A stretch of 37,337 nt of DNA from Spirochaetota bacterium. Its GTDB lineage: Bacteria; Spirochaetota; Spirochaetia; DTKZ01. Below, in pieces: positions 26,547-34,244 of the stretch. Position numbers and translations under genes: made by a program. The notes under the pieces are model-generated. The model saw nothing but the letters and a program-made list of their open reading frames with translations. It had not been told where the DNA came from and made no database searches. The stretch lies in contig JAOABU010000083.1 in NCBI GenBank assembly GCA_026418195.1, forward strand, positions 1 through 37,337, given 5' to 3'. The number at the start of each line of letters is the position of its first letter. The first letter of the stretch is position 1.

Positions 26547-26939
26547 CTATTTTTTCATGATATCTGCAGCGGGTTTATCCAAAATGTGATCGTTGATCAG
26601 CACTTTTCCAAGAATATGCTTTCGAACGATCTTTACCGCCGTTTCTGGATCTACCTTGCCGTAGATAATATCGGGCATACCGGGCATGCGGATTTCTACG
26701 GTAGGTTCCGCATAGCAATATCCCATACACCCCGTTTGTCGAACCAGTACGTTGCTAAGATTTTGTGCTTCTAGCTCGTTGAGGAAGGCGCTTAAGGTTT
26801 GTTTTGCTCCTGCAGCGATTCCACAAGTCGCCATCCCTACGATGATTTCAATGTCTTTACCGGTTATTTCCCTCTTTTCTAGTTCCCGCTTTTTCGATTC
26901 GCGGAGCTTCTTTAGCTCTTCCAGGGTCATCTTTGCCAT
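26547..26939 (-). CDS. Small [2Fe-2S] thioredoxin-fold protein of the hydrogenase locus
   Basis: The 130-residue protein has a charged N-terminal helix (LEELKKLRESKKRELEKRE) and a thioredoxin-like ferredoxin fold with Cys39, Cys71 and Cys75 (TCGIAAGAK, TGCMGYCYAEP). The usual second cysteine of the first C-x4-C pair is replaced by Gly44, so a standard four-cysteine [2Fe-2S] site is incomplete. Small proteins of this type accompany hydABC loci in thermophilic anaerobes; the role is not established. It lies between the GHKL ATPase gene (12 bases) and hydB. Confidence 0.85.
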   Translation of the reverse strand: MAKMTLEELKKLRESKKRELEKREITGKDIEIIVGMATCGIAAGAKQTLSAFLNELEAQNLSNVLVRQTGCMGYCYAEPTVEIRMPGMPDIIYGKVDPETAVKIVRKHILGKVLINDHILDKPAADIMKK

Positions 26940-26951
26940 AGCCTTCTCCTT

Positions 26952-27509
26952 CTATTGAGGAACTCCCTCTGTTATGAGGGCGCTTTCCTGCGATTCTAAG
27001 TATTCTTTCAAGAGAGCCTGAGAACCTACGGATTCTAGGTCTCCCAATGCTTCCCACAATTCAGACCTGAGCAAGGTATAGGAATCCTTGTCCCGACTGC
27101 GCCGAATACGGATTTCATGGGTGCCCGGATAGGTGAGTATCTGCCGGAAGGTTTCCGCTAGATTTCCGATAGGTGGAGCATCGATGTGTGTCAAGGGAAC
27201 TCGAAAATAAACGGAAGTGCCCTTCCCGGGTTCGGAATGAATATGGAACTCTCCCTTTAAGGATTCAATGCATTGCACAAGAAAGGGTAACCCCAGTCCG
27301 ACCTTTCGGTTGGGATGTTTGGATTCAGAGGTTCCATAGGGATCGAGGGCTTTGGTAACCTCTTCGGGACTCATTCCTTTGCCGGTATCGGCGACTCGTA
27401 CCGTAAGGAAACCGTCCTGCTCTTGTATCTCCACAGTTGTATAGACAGAACCGGCTTCTAGAGCATTTTCCACGATATCTTGTATGTAATCGCTGATGGT
27501 GTAATGCAC
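26952..27509 (-). CDS. Kinase-less GHKL ATPase of the hydrogenase locus
   Basis: The 185-residue protein is an HATPase_c domain (about residues 1-105) with N-box YIQDIVENALEAGS, G1 VADTGKGMS and G2 VGLGLPFLVQC. It has no histidine phospho-acceptor helix and no sensor. A C-terminal ~80 residues have no recognised domain. It may act as an anti-sigma-like protein kinase or an ATP-dependent switch. The GTG start shares one base with the hydC stop (TAGTG), so the two are translationally coupled. Its constant place beside hydC in other anaerobes suggests a hydrogenase-related job. Confidence 0.85.
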   Translation of the reverse strand: MHYTISDYIQDIVENALEAGSVYTTVEIQEQDGFLTVRVADTGKGMSPEEVTKALDPYGTSESKHPNRKVGLGLPFLVQCIESLKGEFHIHSEPGKGTSVYFRVPLTHIDAPPIGNLAETFRQILTYPGTHEIRIRRSRDKDSYTLLRSELWEALGDLESVGSQALLKEYLESQESALITEGVPQ

Positions 27510-27991
27510 TAGGACTCCCTGTGTTTGGCAAGTATATCAGCCAGTTGGTCTTTCTTTACTTTTCCGTATACTTCATGATTGACCATCAGTACGGGTGCAA
27601 GGCCACAACAACCAACACACCGTACCGCTTCGATGGAGAAAATCCCATCGTCTGTAGTCGAGTTTACGCCTGTACCTAGGAGAGTTTCCAGTTCATGGAG
27701 TAGATCCTCGCCTCCCTTCAAGTAGCAAGCAGTGCCGAGACAAACGGAGATTTTGTTCTTTCCAGGTTTACGGAGTTTGAAAAAGTGGTAAAAGGTGATT
27801 ACCCCATAGATCTTTGCCAGGGGTACATCCAATTCTTTGCTAAGCTGAATGGCTACGGGTCGAGGTACATACCCATACTCTTCTTGGACTTTATGGAGAA
27901 TCATAATGAGGTTCCCAGGTCGGTCCTTCCATTCCGCAATGAACTGTTGGAGTCCTGCGGTGAGTTTTACAGGTTCTGTTGCAGTCGTCAT
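27509..27991 (-). CDS. hydC: Hydrogenase subunit HydC (NuoE-like [2Fe-2S])
   Basis: The 160-residue protein matches NuoE/HydC. A helical N-terminal half (ILHKVQEEYGYVPRPVAIQL) is followed by a thioredoxin fold with [2Fe-2S] ligands in CLGTACYLKGG and CVGCCGLAPV. It is the third subunit of the NAD-linked hydrogenase. ATG 27991 is chosen because GGAGGAGG lies upstream at good spacing; the longer frame to 28042 covers the leader. It is the first gene of the minus-strand operon, downstream of a clear promoter. Confidence 0.95.
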   Translation of the reverse strand: MTTATEPVKLTAGLQQFIAEWKDRPGNLIMILHKVQEEYGYVPRPVAIQLSKELDVPLAKIYGVITFYHFFKLRKPGKNKISVCLGTACYLKGGEDLLHELETLLGTGVNSTTDDGIFSIEAVRCVGCCGLAPVLMVNHEVYGKVKKDQLADILAKHRES

Positions 27992-28029
27992 GAAAATTCC
28001 TCCTCCCATATTGGGAATAGTATGGCGCG

Positions 28030-28058
28030 ATTTTATAAACAATCGATAAAAAAATCAA
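28030..28058 (-). promoter_or_regulatory. Promoter of the hydrogenase operon with overlapping dyad (possible Rex site)
   Basis: On the minus strand TTGATT (28053-28058) is 17 bases from TAAAAT (28030-28035). The predicted leader to ATG 27991 is about 32 bases. An 18-base imperfect palindrome (14 of 18 positions symmetrical, beginning CGATTG and ending AAATCG) covers the -10. It contains TTGTTTA, reminiscent of a Rex half-site, but it does not match the full Rex consensus. Confidence 0.55.
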
Positions 28059-28074
28059 CAGTGGGAACTACATA

Positions 28075-28103
28075 TTGCAAAAGATCTCAGTTAGGATTAT
28101 TAT
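28075..28103 (+). promoter_or_regulatory. Promoter of the rex-led signalling operon
   Basis: TTGCAA (28075-28080), 17 bases and TATTAT (28098-28103) precede rex. The leader contains TTGTGAA (28114-28120), a perfect Rex half-site, but the second half is absent. Autoregulation is possible but not demonstrated. Confidence 0.45.
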
Positions 28104-28135
28104 ATTCTGGATATTGTGAATTAAGGTGCATAAGT

Positions 28136-28789
28136 ATGATAAAGAATTTAAATAAAAGCACAATATTGAGGTTGGCTCGGTATCTTAGAGTTCTGCAAAA
28201 ATTGAAATCTCTCGGATTCGTCAAGGTGTTCTCTAACAACCTAGGGGATGCCATTGGTGTTACCCCCGCGGTGGTTCGGAAGGATTTTTCCATCATCAAC
28301 ATACCAGGAAACAAACGGGGGGGGTACAACATCGATACTCTTATTGAACTATTGAGCAATGTCCTGGGAAAAAATCAGCCTCATGAAATCATCATTGTGG
28401 GTTGTGGGCGGATCGGTTCTGCGTTGATGGAGTACAAGGAGTTTGCCAAAGAGGGGATCCATATTGCGGCAGGGTTTGATGTAGATCCAAGCAAGGTGGA
28501 ACCGAAAGCAGGTATTCCTATCCTGGACGTAAAAGAGATGCCTGCGTTTATCAAAGAATACAAGATAACCGTAGGGGTCATCGCTGTGCCCGACACTGCC
28601 GCTGCTCAAGTGATGGAACAGATGGTTAATGCAGGGATACAGGGAATTCTCAATTTTGCACCCGTAGAATTAAAGTGCAATCATAAAGGGTGCCTCATTC
28701 ACAATGTGAACCTGAGCTTGGAGATCGAGAACCTTTTCTACCTGGTCAAATTGGCAGATCGCCTAGCAGAACCTTTCGAACTGGTATAA
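28136..28789 (+). CDS. rex: Redox-sensing transcriptional repressor Rex
   Basis: The 217-residue protein has the Rex winged-helix N-terminus (TILRLARYLRVLQKL, NNLGDAIGVTPAVVRKDFS) and a Rossmann NAD(H) domain (IIIVGCGRIGSALMEY). A C-terminal swap helix follows. Rex senses the NADH/NAD+ ratio and represses fermentation and hydrogenase genes when NAD+ is high. The start is ATG 28136 with AAGGTG upstream. The long frame upstream is antisense to hydC and not coding. It is divergent from the hydrogenase operon, so that operon is its likely target, and it heads a five-gene operon of signalling proteins. Confidence 0.95.
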   Translation: MIKNLNKSTILRLARYLRVLQKLKSLGFVKVFSNNLGDAIGVTPAVVRKDFSIINIPGNKRGGYNIDTLIELLSNVLGKNQPHEIIIVGCGRIGSALMEYKEFAKEGIHIAAGFDVDPSKVEPKAGIPILDVKEMPAFIKEYKITVGVIAVPDTAAAQVMEQMVNAGIQGILNFAPVELKCNHKGCLIHNVNLSLEIENLFYLVKLADRLAEPFELV

Positions 28790-28823
28790 CTTGTCTGTGA
28801 GAATCAAACAGAAAGGAATGAGT

Positions 28824-29165
28824 ATGAAACTAGAAACAATCCTACAAAGGATCCCCTGCACAGTAGTAGTAAAAGGAAAGGGATTCGAGGAGTTAGATCT
28901 TCGCTCTATAGTGGCCTCTGACTTAATGAGTGATGTACTTACTACTGTAGATGATCGTTTCCTCATTGTAACCTCGTTAAACTCTGAACAGGTGATCCGA
29001 ACAGCCGATATCGTTGGGGCACCTGTTGTGCTCCTCGTGAATGGGAAGCAACCTCAGAATGGGATGGTTCGGTTGGCAGAGGAGTTCGGCATCACCCTTC
29101 TGTCTACCCCCTTGTCTATGTACAAAGTTTGTTATCTTCTAGGCTGTCTACTGGAATCGAAATGA
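28824..29165 (+). CDS. DRTGG-domain protein (first copy)
   Basis: The 113-residue protein looks like a stand-alone DRTGG domain, a small ligand-binding fold also found next to phosphotransacetylases and CBS proteins: DDRFLIVTSLNSEQVIRTAD, then GAPVVLLVNGKQP, then a GITLLSTPLSMY ending. ATG 28824 has AAGGA six bases upstream. Its stop overlaps the next start as ATGA. The molecular function is unknown; it is probably a ligand-sensing accessory of the hydrogenase locus. Confidence 0.78.
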   Translation: MKLETILQRIPCTVVVKGKGFEELDLRSIVASDLMSDVLTTVDDRFLIVTSLNSEQVIRTADIVGAPVVLLVNGKQPQNGMVRLAEEFGITLLSTPLSMYKVCYLLGCLLESK

Positions 29166-30079
29166 GTACTATTCCCATCAATACACAGGAATCTCCGCCC
29201 TTTCTACTGGATTTAATCTATCGCCTCAAAGTAAAGGATGTCATGACCCATGAGGTGATCACTGCCCGAAGGGAAACCCCCCTACGACAAATCCAGTATA
29301 TCATGAAAGAGAAAGGAATAACTGGAGTTCCCATTACGGACGATGAGGGAAAACGGCTCTTTGGAATCGTTTCGATGGACGATATCATTAGAGCGTTGGA
29401 TGGGGGGTATATCCAAGATCCTGCTGAACGATGGATGAGTCGGAACCTAATTGTACTGGAAGATGACATGCCCCTTCAGTTTGCCATTTCGTACTTGGAT
29501 AAGTTCCGATATGGGAGGTTCCCGGTTCTGAATAAGGATCGTGAACTAGTAGGTATAATCACTAGCAGGGATATCATCATCGCTTTACTGGTGGAAGTGA
29601 ATAAGGAGGTTGAAAAATTAGAGCAGCGGATCGTTCAGCCTCCTTCCAGACCCGGAGAGGAAGCCCGACTCTTATACCATGTACGGAAGTACGATTTCGA
29701 GAATGCAGGGAAGGCTTCTGCAGGGATCAAAAAACTGTTATTGGAACGGAATCTGGATCCTAAGACCCTTCGGCGTATTTCCGTGGCTGCCTATGAACTA
29801 GAAATGAATCTCGTCGTTCATTCCGAGGGAGGCACCCTCTCCTTTCGAATGGAAAAAGATCGGGTGGAAATCGAAGCGAAGGATAGAGGACCGGGGATTC
29901 CGGATGTAGAGCAGGCAATGGAGGAAGGGTTCTCCACTGCCAATGAATGGATTCGTTCCCTAGGGTTCGGAGCCGGGATGGGATTGCCCAATGCAAAGCG
30001 GGTATCGGATGAGTTCACAATAGATTCTAGGGTGGGAGAGGGGACAACGGTACGGGCAGTTATCTACCTGCCCAAGTAG
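29162..30079 (+). CDS. CBS-pair protein with C-terminal GHKL ATPase (anti-sigma-like)
   Basis: The 305-residue protein has two CBS domains (about residues 20-150: VKDVMTHEVITARRETPLRQI, GIVSMDDIIRAL, VGIITSRDIIIALL). An RsbW-like HATPase follows (about 190-303) with N-box AAYELEMNLVVHS, G1 KDRGPGIPD and G2 GFGAGMGLPNAKRVSDEF. CBS pairs usually bind adenine nucleotides, so the ATPase may be tuned by energy charge. No sigma factor or anti-anti-sigma partner lies nearby. It starts inside the preceding stop codon (ATGA). Confidence 0.88.
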   Translation: MSTIPINTQESPPFLLDLIYRLKVKDVMTHEVITARRETPLRQIQYIMKEKGITGVPITDDEGKRLFGIVSMDDIIRALDGGYIQDPAERWMSRNLIVLEDDMPLQFAISYLDKFRYGRFPVLNKDRELVGIITSRDIIIALLVEVNKEVEKLEQRIVQPPSRPGEEARLLYHVRKYDFENAGKASAGIKKLLLERNLDPKTLRRISVAAYELEMNLVVHSEGGTLSFRMEKDRVEIEAKDRGPGIPDVEQAMEEGFSTANEWIRSLGFGAGMGLPNAKRVSDEFTIDSRVGEGTTVRAVIYLPK

Positions 30080-30105
30080 TCTATCATTAAAAAGAAAAAG
30101 GGGAT

Positions 30106-30130
30106 CTACAGTACGATAGCTATACTGTAG
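30106..30130. other. 25-base dyad-symmetric element between signalling genes
   Basis: CTACAGTA (30106-30113) pairs exactly with TACTGTAG (30123-30130) around nine bases. It ends 24 bases before the second DRTGG gene. It may be an operator for an internal promoter or an mRNA hairpin; there is no T run. Confidence 0.55.
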
Positions 30131-30154
30131 GGGAAGGTGAATGAGGAGGTCTAC

Positions 30155-30493
30155 ATGAGGGTAAGGGATCTTTCTGAAGCCTTAGGGATAGAATTGATAC
30201 AGCCAGAGTTCGAGGATACAGAGATTTTAGATGGATATACGGGAGACCTTCTTTCGGATGTAATGGCTCACGCATCTTCTGGTTCCGTTCTTATTACCAT
30301 TCAAGCCCACAAGAATACCATTGCCGTAGCAGGGCTTGTGGGAATCCTCGCCATTATTGTAGCCAACGAAAGGCCTATACCGGAAGATATGGTAGAGGCC
30401 GCTCGGAAGGAAAAGATCGCAATTTTTCGCTCAAAGGAGTCTCAGTTTGTCCTTTCGGGTAAATTATACGCTCAATTGAGTTCCTCTCGATAA
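30155..30493 (+). CDS. DRTGG-domain protein (second copy)
   Basis: The 112-residue protein is a second stand-alone DRTGG-like domain. It has GYTGDLLSDVMAHASSGSVL, ITIQAHKNTIAVAGLVGI and a SKESQFVLSGKLYAQL end. The 'GDLLSDVMA' motif parallels 'ASDLMSDVLT' in the first copy, so the two probably form a related pair. ATG 30155 is chosen because GAGGAGG lies five bases upstream; the frame extends six codons to a GTG at 30137. It sits six bases before the PHP gene. Confidence 0.8.
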   Translation: MRVRDLSEALGIELIQPEFEDTEILDGYTGDLLSDVMAHASSGSVLITIQAHKNTIAVAGLVGILAIIVANERPIPEDMVEAARKEKIAIFRSKESQFVLSGKLYAQLSSSR

Positions 30494-30499
30494 AAGATC

Positions 30500-31225
30500 A
30501 TGCGATGCATTGCTGACCTCCACATCCATTCCTGCTTGAGCCCGTGTGGAGATTTATCTATGTCTCCTAGTCGTATTGCAAAAGAGGCCGCTAGAATTGG
30601 ACTTTCCCTTATTGCATTAACGGACCACAATAGTGCATTGAATTGTCCTGCCTTCGCAGAGGCTTGTCGGAAAGAAGGGATCGTGGCCCTGTTTGGGATA
30701 GAGGTCACCACAATTGAAGAGATTCATGTTCTCGCCTTATTCCCTACGGTGGAACAAGCACTGGAGTTGGGTACCCAGATCGCTCGATCCTTGCCAAAGG
30801 TGCCGTATGATCCTGAACGTCACGGGGATCAAGTGTATGTAAACGAAAGCGAAGAAATTCTTGGAGAAGTTGATACGTATCTGGGAGTAGGCACCCATTT
30901 CTCTTTAGATGGACTTTTATCTGTCGTCCAATCGATGGGTGGACTTTTCATTCCTTCCCATATCGATCGACCTGTCAACAGCTTGTTGAGTCAGTTAGGA
31001 CGGATCCCTGAATTACCGTATTCTGCCCTTGAGGTGACTCGCTGGCCTCCACCTGTAGACATGAAAAGCCAAGTATTTGTTACAAACTCAGATGCCCATA
31101 TTCCCGAACTCATTGGAACTCGATATACAATCTTTGAGGGAGATAGCCCATCCTTTGAGTCCTTGCGTAACGCGTTGCAAGAGGGTATGGTAATACCATC
31201 CTTGTCAGCTATTGACGCGGGATAA
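30500..31225 (+). CDS. PHP-domain metal-dependent phosphoesterase
   Basis: The 241-residue protein carries the four PHP metal motifs in order: DLHIHSCLSPCGD, ALTDHNS, GIEVTT with SHIDRP, and TNSDAH near the end. These hold two or three divalent metals for phosphate-ester hydrolysis. The substrate is unknown. PHP proteins occur beside hydABC genes in Thermotoga-like organisms, so its position as last gene of the rex operon fits. It starts six bases after the DRTGG stop. Confidence 0.88.
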   Translation: MRCIADLHIHSCLSPCGDLSMSPSRIAKEAARIGLSLIALTDHNSALNCPAFAEACRKEGIVALFGIEVTTIEEIHVLALFPTVEQALELGTQIARSLPKVPYDPERHGDQVYVNESEEILGEVDTYLGVGTHFSLDGLLSVVQSMGGLFIPSHIDRPVNSLLSQLGRIPELPYSALEVTRWPPPVDMKSQVFVTNSDAHIPELIGTRYTIFEGDSPSFESLRNALQEGMVIPSLSAIDAG

Positions 31226-31292
31226 CCCTTCATGCATAATGTGCCCCTATCGATCTAGAAATCAGGAATCTATCTTGTAGGAGCGTTCAACC

Positions 31293-31388
31293 GTGCCTTG
31301 CGGAAGAAAACGAAAGCGGAAAAAAATCGCTACACACAAAAGAAAGAAAAAGCTTCGGAAGAACCGTCACAAAAAGAAGAACAAATAG
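31293..31388 (+). CDS. Tiny basic AURKAIP1/COX24-type protein (31 aa)
   Basis: A 31-codon ORF begins with GTG at 31293 (TAGGAG nine bases upstream) and ends 12 bases before dxs. It reads MPCGRKRKRKKIATHKRKKK and continues with arginine, lysine and histidine. The 'KIATHKRKKKLRKNRHKKK' pattern is characteristic of the AURKAIP1/COX24 (mS38-like) domain, small ribosome-associated basic peptides known in several bacterial groups including spirochaetes. A role in the small ribosomal subunit is inferred from the family. Despite its size the match is specific. Confidence 0.85.
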   Translation: MPCGRKRKRKKIATHKRKKKLRKNRHKKKNK

Positions 31389-31400
31389 CGCGGAGATCCT

Positions 31401-33323
31401 ATGGAACGTCAGGGCAGAATTCTGCCTACCCTTCGGGACCCCATGGATCTGAGATCCCTTCCTTCAGAAGCATTCCCAAGACTAGCCGAAGAGATTCGGA
31501 GTGAGATCATTCGGGTAGTGAGTAAGAATGGAGGGCATCTAGCGTCGAATCTCGGAATCGTAGAACTTACCCTTGCCCTTCATGCTGAGTTCGAGAGCCC
31601 TAAGGATGTGATTATTTGGGATGTAGGGCATCAATGCTACCCTCATAAGCTGCTTACGGGAAGGTATACAGCGTTCGAAACTCTCCGGAAAAAGGGAGGT
31701 ATAAGTGGATTCCCAAAACGCTCGGAGAGCCCCCATGATGCGGTAGAAACAGGGCATGCTTCTACCTCTATCTCAGAAGCGTTAGGGATCCGGGTAGGCA
31801 GAGATCTGCAGAAGCTTCCGGGAAAGGTGATTGCGGTGATAGGGGATGGTGCCCTGAGTGGTGGAATTGCTCTGGAGGGCCTAAACCATGCGGGGCATTT
31901 AGGGAAGGATCTTATTGTCATTCTTAACGACAATAAGATGTCGATCTCTGAAAATGTTGGCGCTTTGTCCTCTTACCTATCCCGTATCACAGGAACCAAA
32001 CTATACCAGGATATCCGGGATCGGATCGATCAGACAGTGAAGCGGGTCCCAAAGTATGGTTCTCAGCTCATGGATCTCATTGATCGAGCAAAAAAGGGTG
32101 TGAAAGCCGCAATACTGCAGGAGAACCTTTTCTCCGATCTGGGATTCGAATACATAGGACCATTGGATGGTCACAATGTTGCCCTTCTTCGGGAAGTGTT
32201 CCGAAACATAAAGACACTTTCCAAACCGATCGTGGTTCACGTTTTCACCCAAAAAGGGAAGGGCTATGTACATGCGGAGAATAACCCTTCGAAGTTCCAT
32301 GGTGTAGCTCCCTTTTCCATAGAAGATGGAATAGTAGAAAAGTCACCTTCGATTAGTTTTACCGAACGATTTTCCCAAAGTCTGGTACGATTAGCAGAAC
32401 AGGACAAACGGATAGTGGCGATTACGGCTGCCATGGCCAAGGGAACAGGGCTTTCCCTGTTTCAGGAACGATTCCCTGACCGGTTCTTCGATGTAGGGAT
32501 CACGGAGCAACACGCAGTAACCTTTGCAGCGGGATTGGCTCATGCAGGGATGCGTCCCGTAGTTGCCATCTATGCAACGTTTATGCAGAGAGCGGTGGAT
32601 CAGGTGATTCACGATATCGCCCTGCCAAAACTACCTGTGGTACTTGCCTTGGACCGATCGGGATTCGTGGGAGAAGATGGGGAAACGCACCAGGGGTTGT
32701 ACGATGTGGCTCTGTTTCGTTCAGTTCCCAACCTAACGATCCTATCTCCTGCGTCGGGGGTTGAGTTGGATCGAATGTTGGAGTATGCCCTGTTACAGGA
32801 TCACCCGGTTCTGATTCGGTACCCCAAAGCAGAGTGTGGACAGGATTACGCGGGATTGGGAGATCCTCTGGTTCCGGGGAGAGGGGTCTTTGTCCAACAA
32901 CGAGGCGCTTCGATTCTAATTCTGTCGGTAGGAGGACTTCTTCCTCAAGCCGTGGAAGCTTCGTCCTTACTCACTCAACAAGGGATTGATACGGACTTAT
33001 ACAACCTGCGTTTCTTGAAACCTTTGGATGAAGAACACTTTAAATACCTAATAGCCCCCTATAAAGCGATTCTTTTGGTGGAAGAAGCGACTCGACAGGG
33101 AGGTATGGGTGAGCGGATCGGTACCCTCCTCCATGAATGGAAGGGAGTCTACAAGCACCTGGGATCTCCTGATTCCTTTATTCCCCATGCTAGTAGGGAA
33201 GAACTGCTGGAACAGTATGGGTTGGATGGAAAGGGCATTGCATCGGCTGTGTTAAGTCTCGTGGAGGAAGGGCACCTATTCCATCGCCGTATCCTATCCG
33301 TTCGAAGATCAATGGCTCGATGA
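31401..33323 (+). CDS. dxs: 1-deoxy-D-xylulose-5-phosphate synthase
   Basis: The 640-residue enzyme condenses pyruvate and glyceraldehyde 3-phosphate using thiamine diphosphate, the first step of the MEP isoprenoid pathway. Visible are GGHLASNLGIVELTLALH, the thiamine-binding GDGALSGGIALEGLNHAG with NDNKMSISENVGA, and DVGITEQHAVTFAAGLA with the catalytic glutamate. A Pyr-domain motif ALDRSGFVGEDGETHQG and a transketolase C-terminal domain follow. ATG 31401 follows a GGAG site. It may be cotranscribed with the tiny basic gene. Its last 15 bases overlap the convergent carboxypeptidase gene. Confidence 0.96.
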   Translation: MERQGRILPTLRDPMDLRSLPSEAFPRLAEEIRSEIIRVVSKNGGHLASNLGIVELTLALHAEFESPKDVIIWDVGHQCYPHKLLTGRYTAFETLRKKGGISGFPKRSESPHDAVETGHASTSISEALGIRVGRDLQKLPGKVIAVIGDGALSGGIALEGLNHAGHLGKDLIVILNDNKMSISENVGALSSYLSRITGTKLYQDIRDRIDQTVKRVPKYGSQLMDLIDRAKKGVKAAILQENLFSDLGFEYIGPLDGHNVALLREVFRNIKTLSKPIVVHVFTQKGKGYVHAENNPSKFHGVAPFSIEDGIVEKSPSISFTERFSQSLVRLAEQDKRIVAITAAMAKGTGLSLFQERFPDRFFDVGITEQHAVTFAAGLAHAGMRPVVAIYATFMQRAVDQVIHDIALPKLPVVLALDRSGFVGEDGETHQGLYDVALFRSVPNLTILSPASGVELDRMLEYALLQDHPVLIRYPKAECGQDYAGLGDPLVPGRGVFVQQRGASILILSVGGLLPQAVEASSLLTQQGIDTDLYNLRFLKPLDEEHFKYLIAPYKAILLVEEATRQGGMGERIGTLLHEWKGVYKHLGSPDSFIPHASREELLEQYGLDGKGIASAVLSLVEEGHLFHRRILSVRRSMAR

Positions 33324-34145
33324 GGAAAATCTATGGACCTTCTGTAGAGTTTCCCAATGAATATGCAGAAACTCTAGCATCCGTTGCTGATTTCCAAAGA
33401 AGAACTCTCTCTCCAACTGGGTAGCATCCTTTCCAAGGAAACGATAGTGCCAACTCTCGTGCCGGTAGCCTGTTTCCGCTTCCTTCCCTTCAGGATAGGA
33501 TAGAGAGAAACCAAATTCCCATGCTCGTGTACGCAACCACCGCTCCATTGGGGTTCCCGTGAATGAATCCGAAATAGATCCGAAATCCACAGCTGTTCCA
33601 AGCTGGTGTTGAGAATGCCCAGGTTTCGCAGATTCCCGGTCAGCTACCTCTTGTCCCAATTCCTGTACTACCCGTTTGTAAACCGTAGATTGGTACTGGA
33701 AAGATCGGTACGCAGAGGAAACAAGAAGTTCAATTCCTTCTTTCTTAGCTTCCTTCGCCATTTGGGACAGTGCTTGAGCAGCCTTTTTCCTGAGTAGAAG
33801 CGCGGGTCTAGAAGTTCTGATTTCGTAGGAATCGAGAGAAACGAGGTCCTTGGGTTCATACTCTTTGGGGAGGGGATGTCGCTTATCCACGAGGAGTACT
33901 AGTTCCCTATCCGAGTGTAGGATTCCATCGAGGAGTTCCAGAAACTGTTGGGGATTATCTTTGATTTTCACACCTGTTTCTCTGGGAGTATTTTGGATCA
34001 AATCCAAGAGTTGATTCATCGAGAGAGTAAAATGAGGGTGCAGGGGCGCAGGGTTCCCCTTCTGGGTACATGCACATAGGAGAGCTAGAATCCCTCCTAG
34101 AATATAGGGGAGTGTAGCATTGGATACACTGTTCCTATATTTCAT
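33309..34145 (-). CDS. VanY-like D-alanyl-D-alanine carboxypeptidase lipoprotein
   Basis: The 278-residue product has a signal peptide ending in LALLCAC (predicted lipid-modified Cys26). Its C-terminal half is an M15B peptidase domain. The zinc and catalytic motifs are present: SAYRSFQYQ, HSQHQLGTAVDF (His and Asp ligands) and HESWHYRF (catalytic Glu and His ligand). It would trim the terminal D-Ala of peptidoglycan stem peptides from the membrane surface. AAAGGA lies seven bases before the ATG. The mature N-terminal ~70 residues are not recognised. Confidence 0.9.
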   Translation of the reverse strand: MKYRNSVSNATLPYILGGILALLCACTQKGNPAPLHPHFTLSMNQLLDLIQNTPRETGVKIKDNPQQFLELLDGILHSDRELVLLVDKRHPLPKEYEPKDLVSLDSYEIRTSRPALLLRKKAAQALSQMAKEAKKEGIELLVSSAYRSFQYQSTVYKRVVQELGQEVADRESAKPGHSQHQLGTAVDFGSISDSFTGTPMERWLRTRAWEFGFSLSYPEGKEAETGYRHESWHYRFLGKDATQLEREFFFGNQQRMLEFLHIHWETLQKVHRFSSSSH

Positions 34146-34244
34146 TTCGTTTTCCTTTGTACTCCTGCGGTGATTTTTTGTCCAGCTTGCGATTCTTTCT
34201 CTCTATTCTTCCCTTACGAATCGGTTGGAGGTATAGTGATACAT

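Noticed and set aside
28114-28131. Full Rex operator in the rex leader
   Set aside because: Only the left half TTGTGAA matches; the right half shows no TTCACAA.
27785-28135. N-terminal extension of rex in the same frame
   Set aside because: It is antisense to hydC and its promoter. Rex family proteins start at the equivalent of ATG 28136, which has a ribosome site.
31298-31504. 68-codon frame overlapping the start of dxs
   Set aside because: It is out of frame with both the tiny basic gene and dxs; those two explain the region with ribosome sites and family matches.
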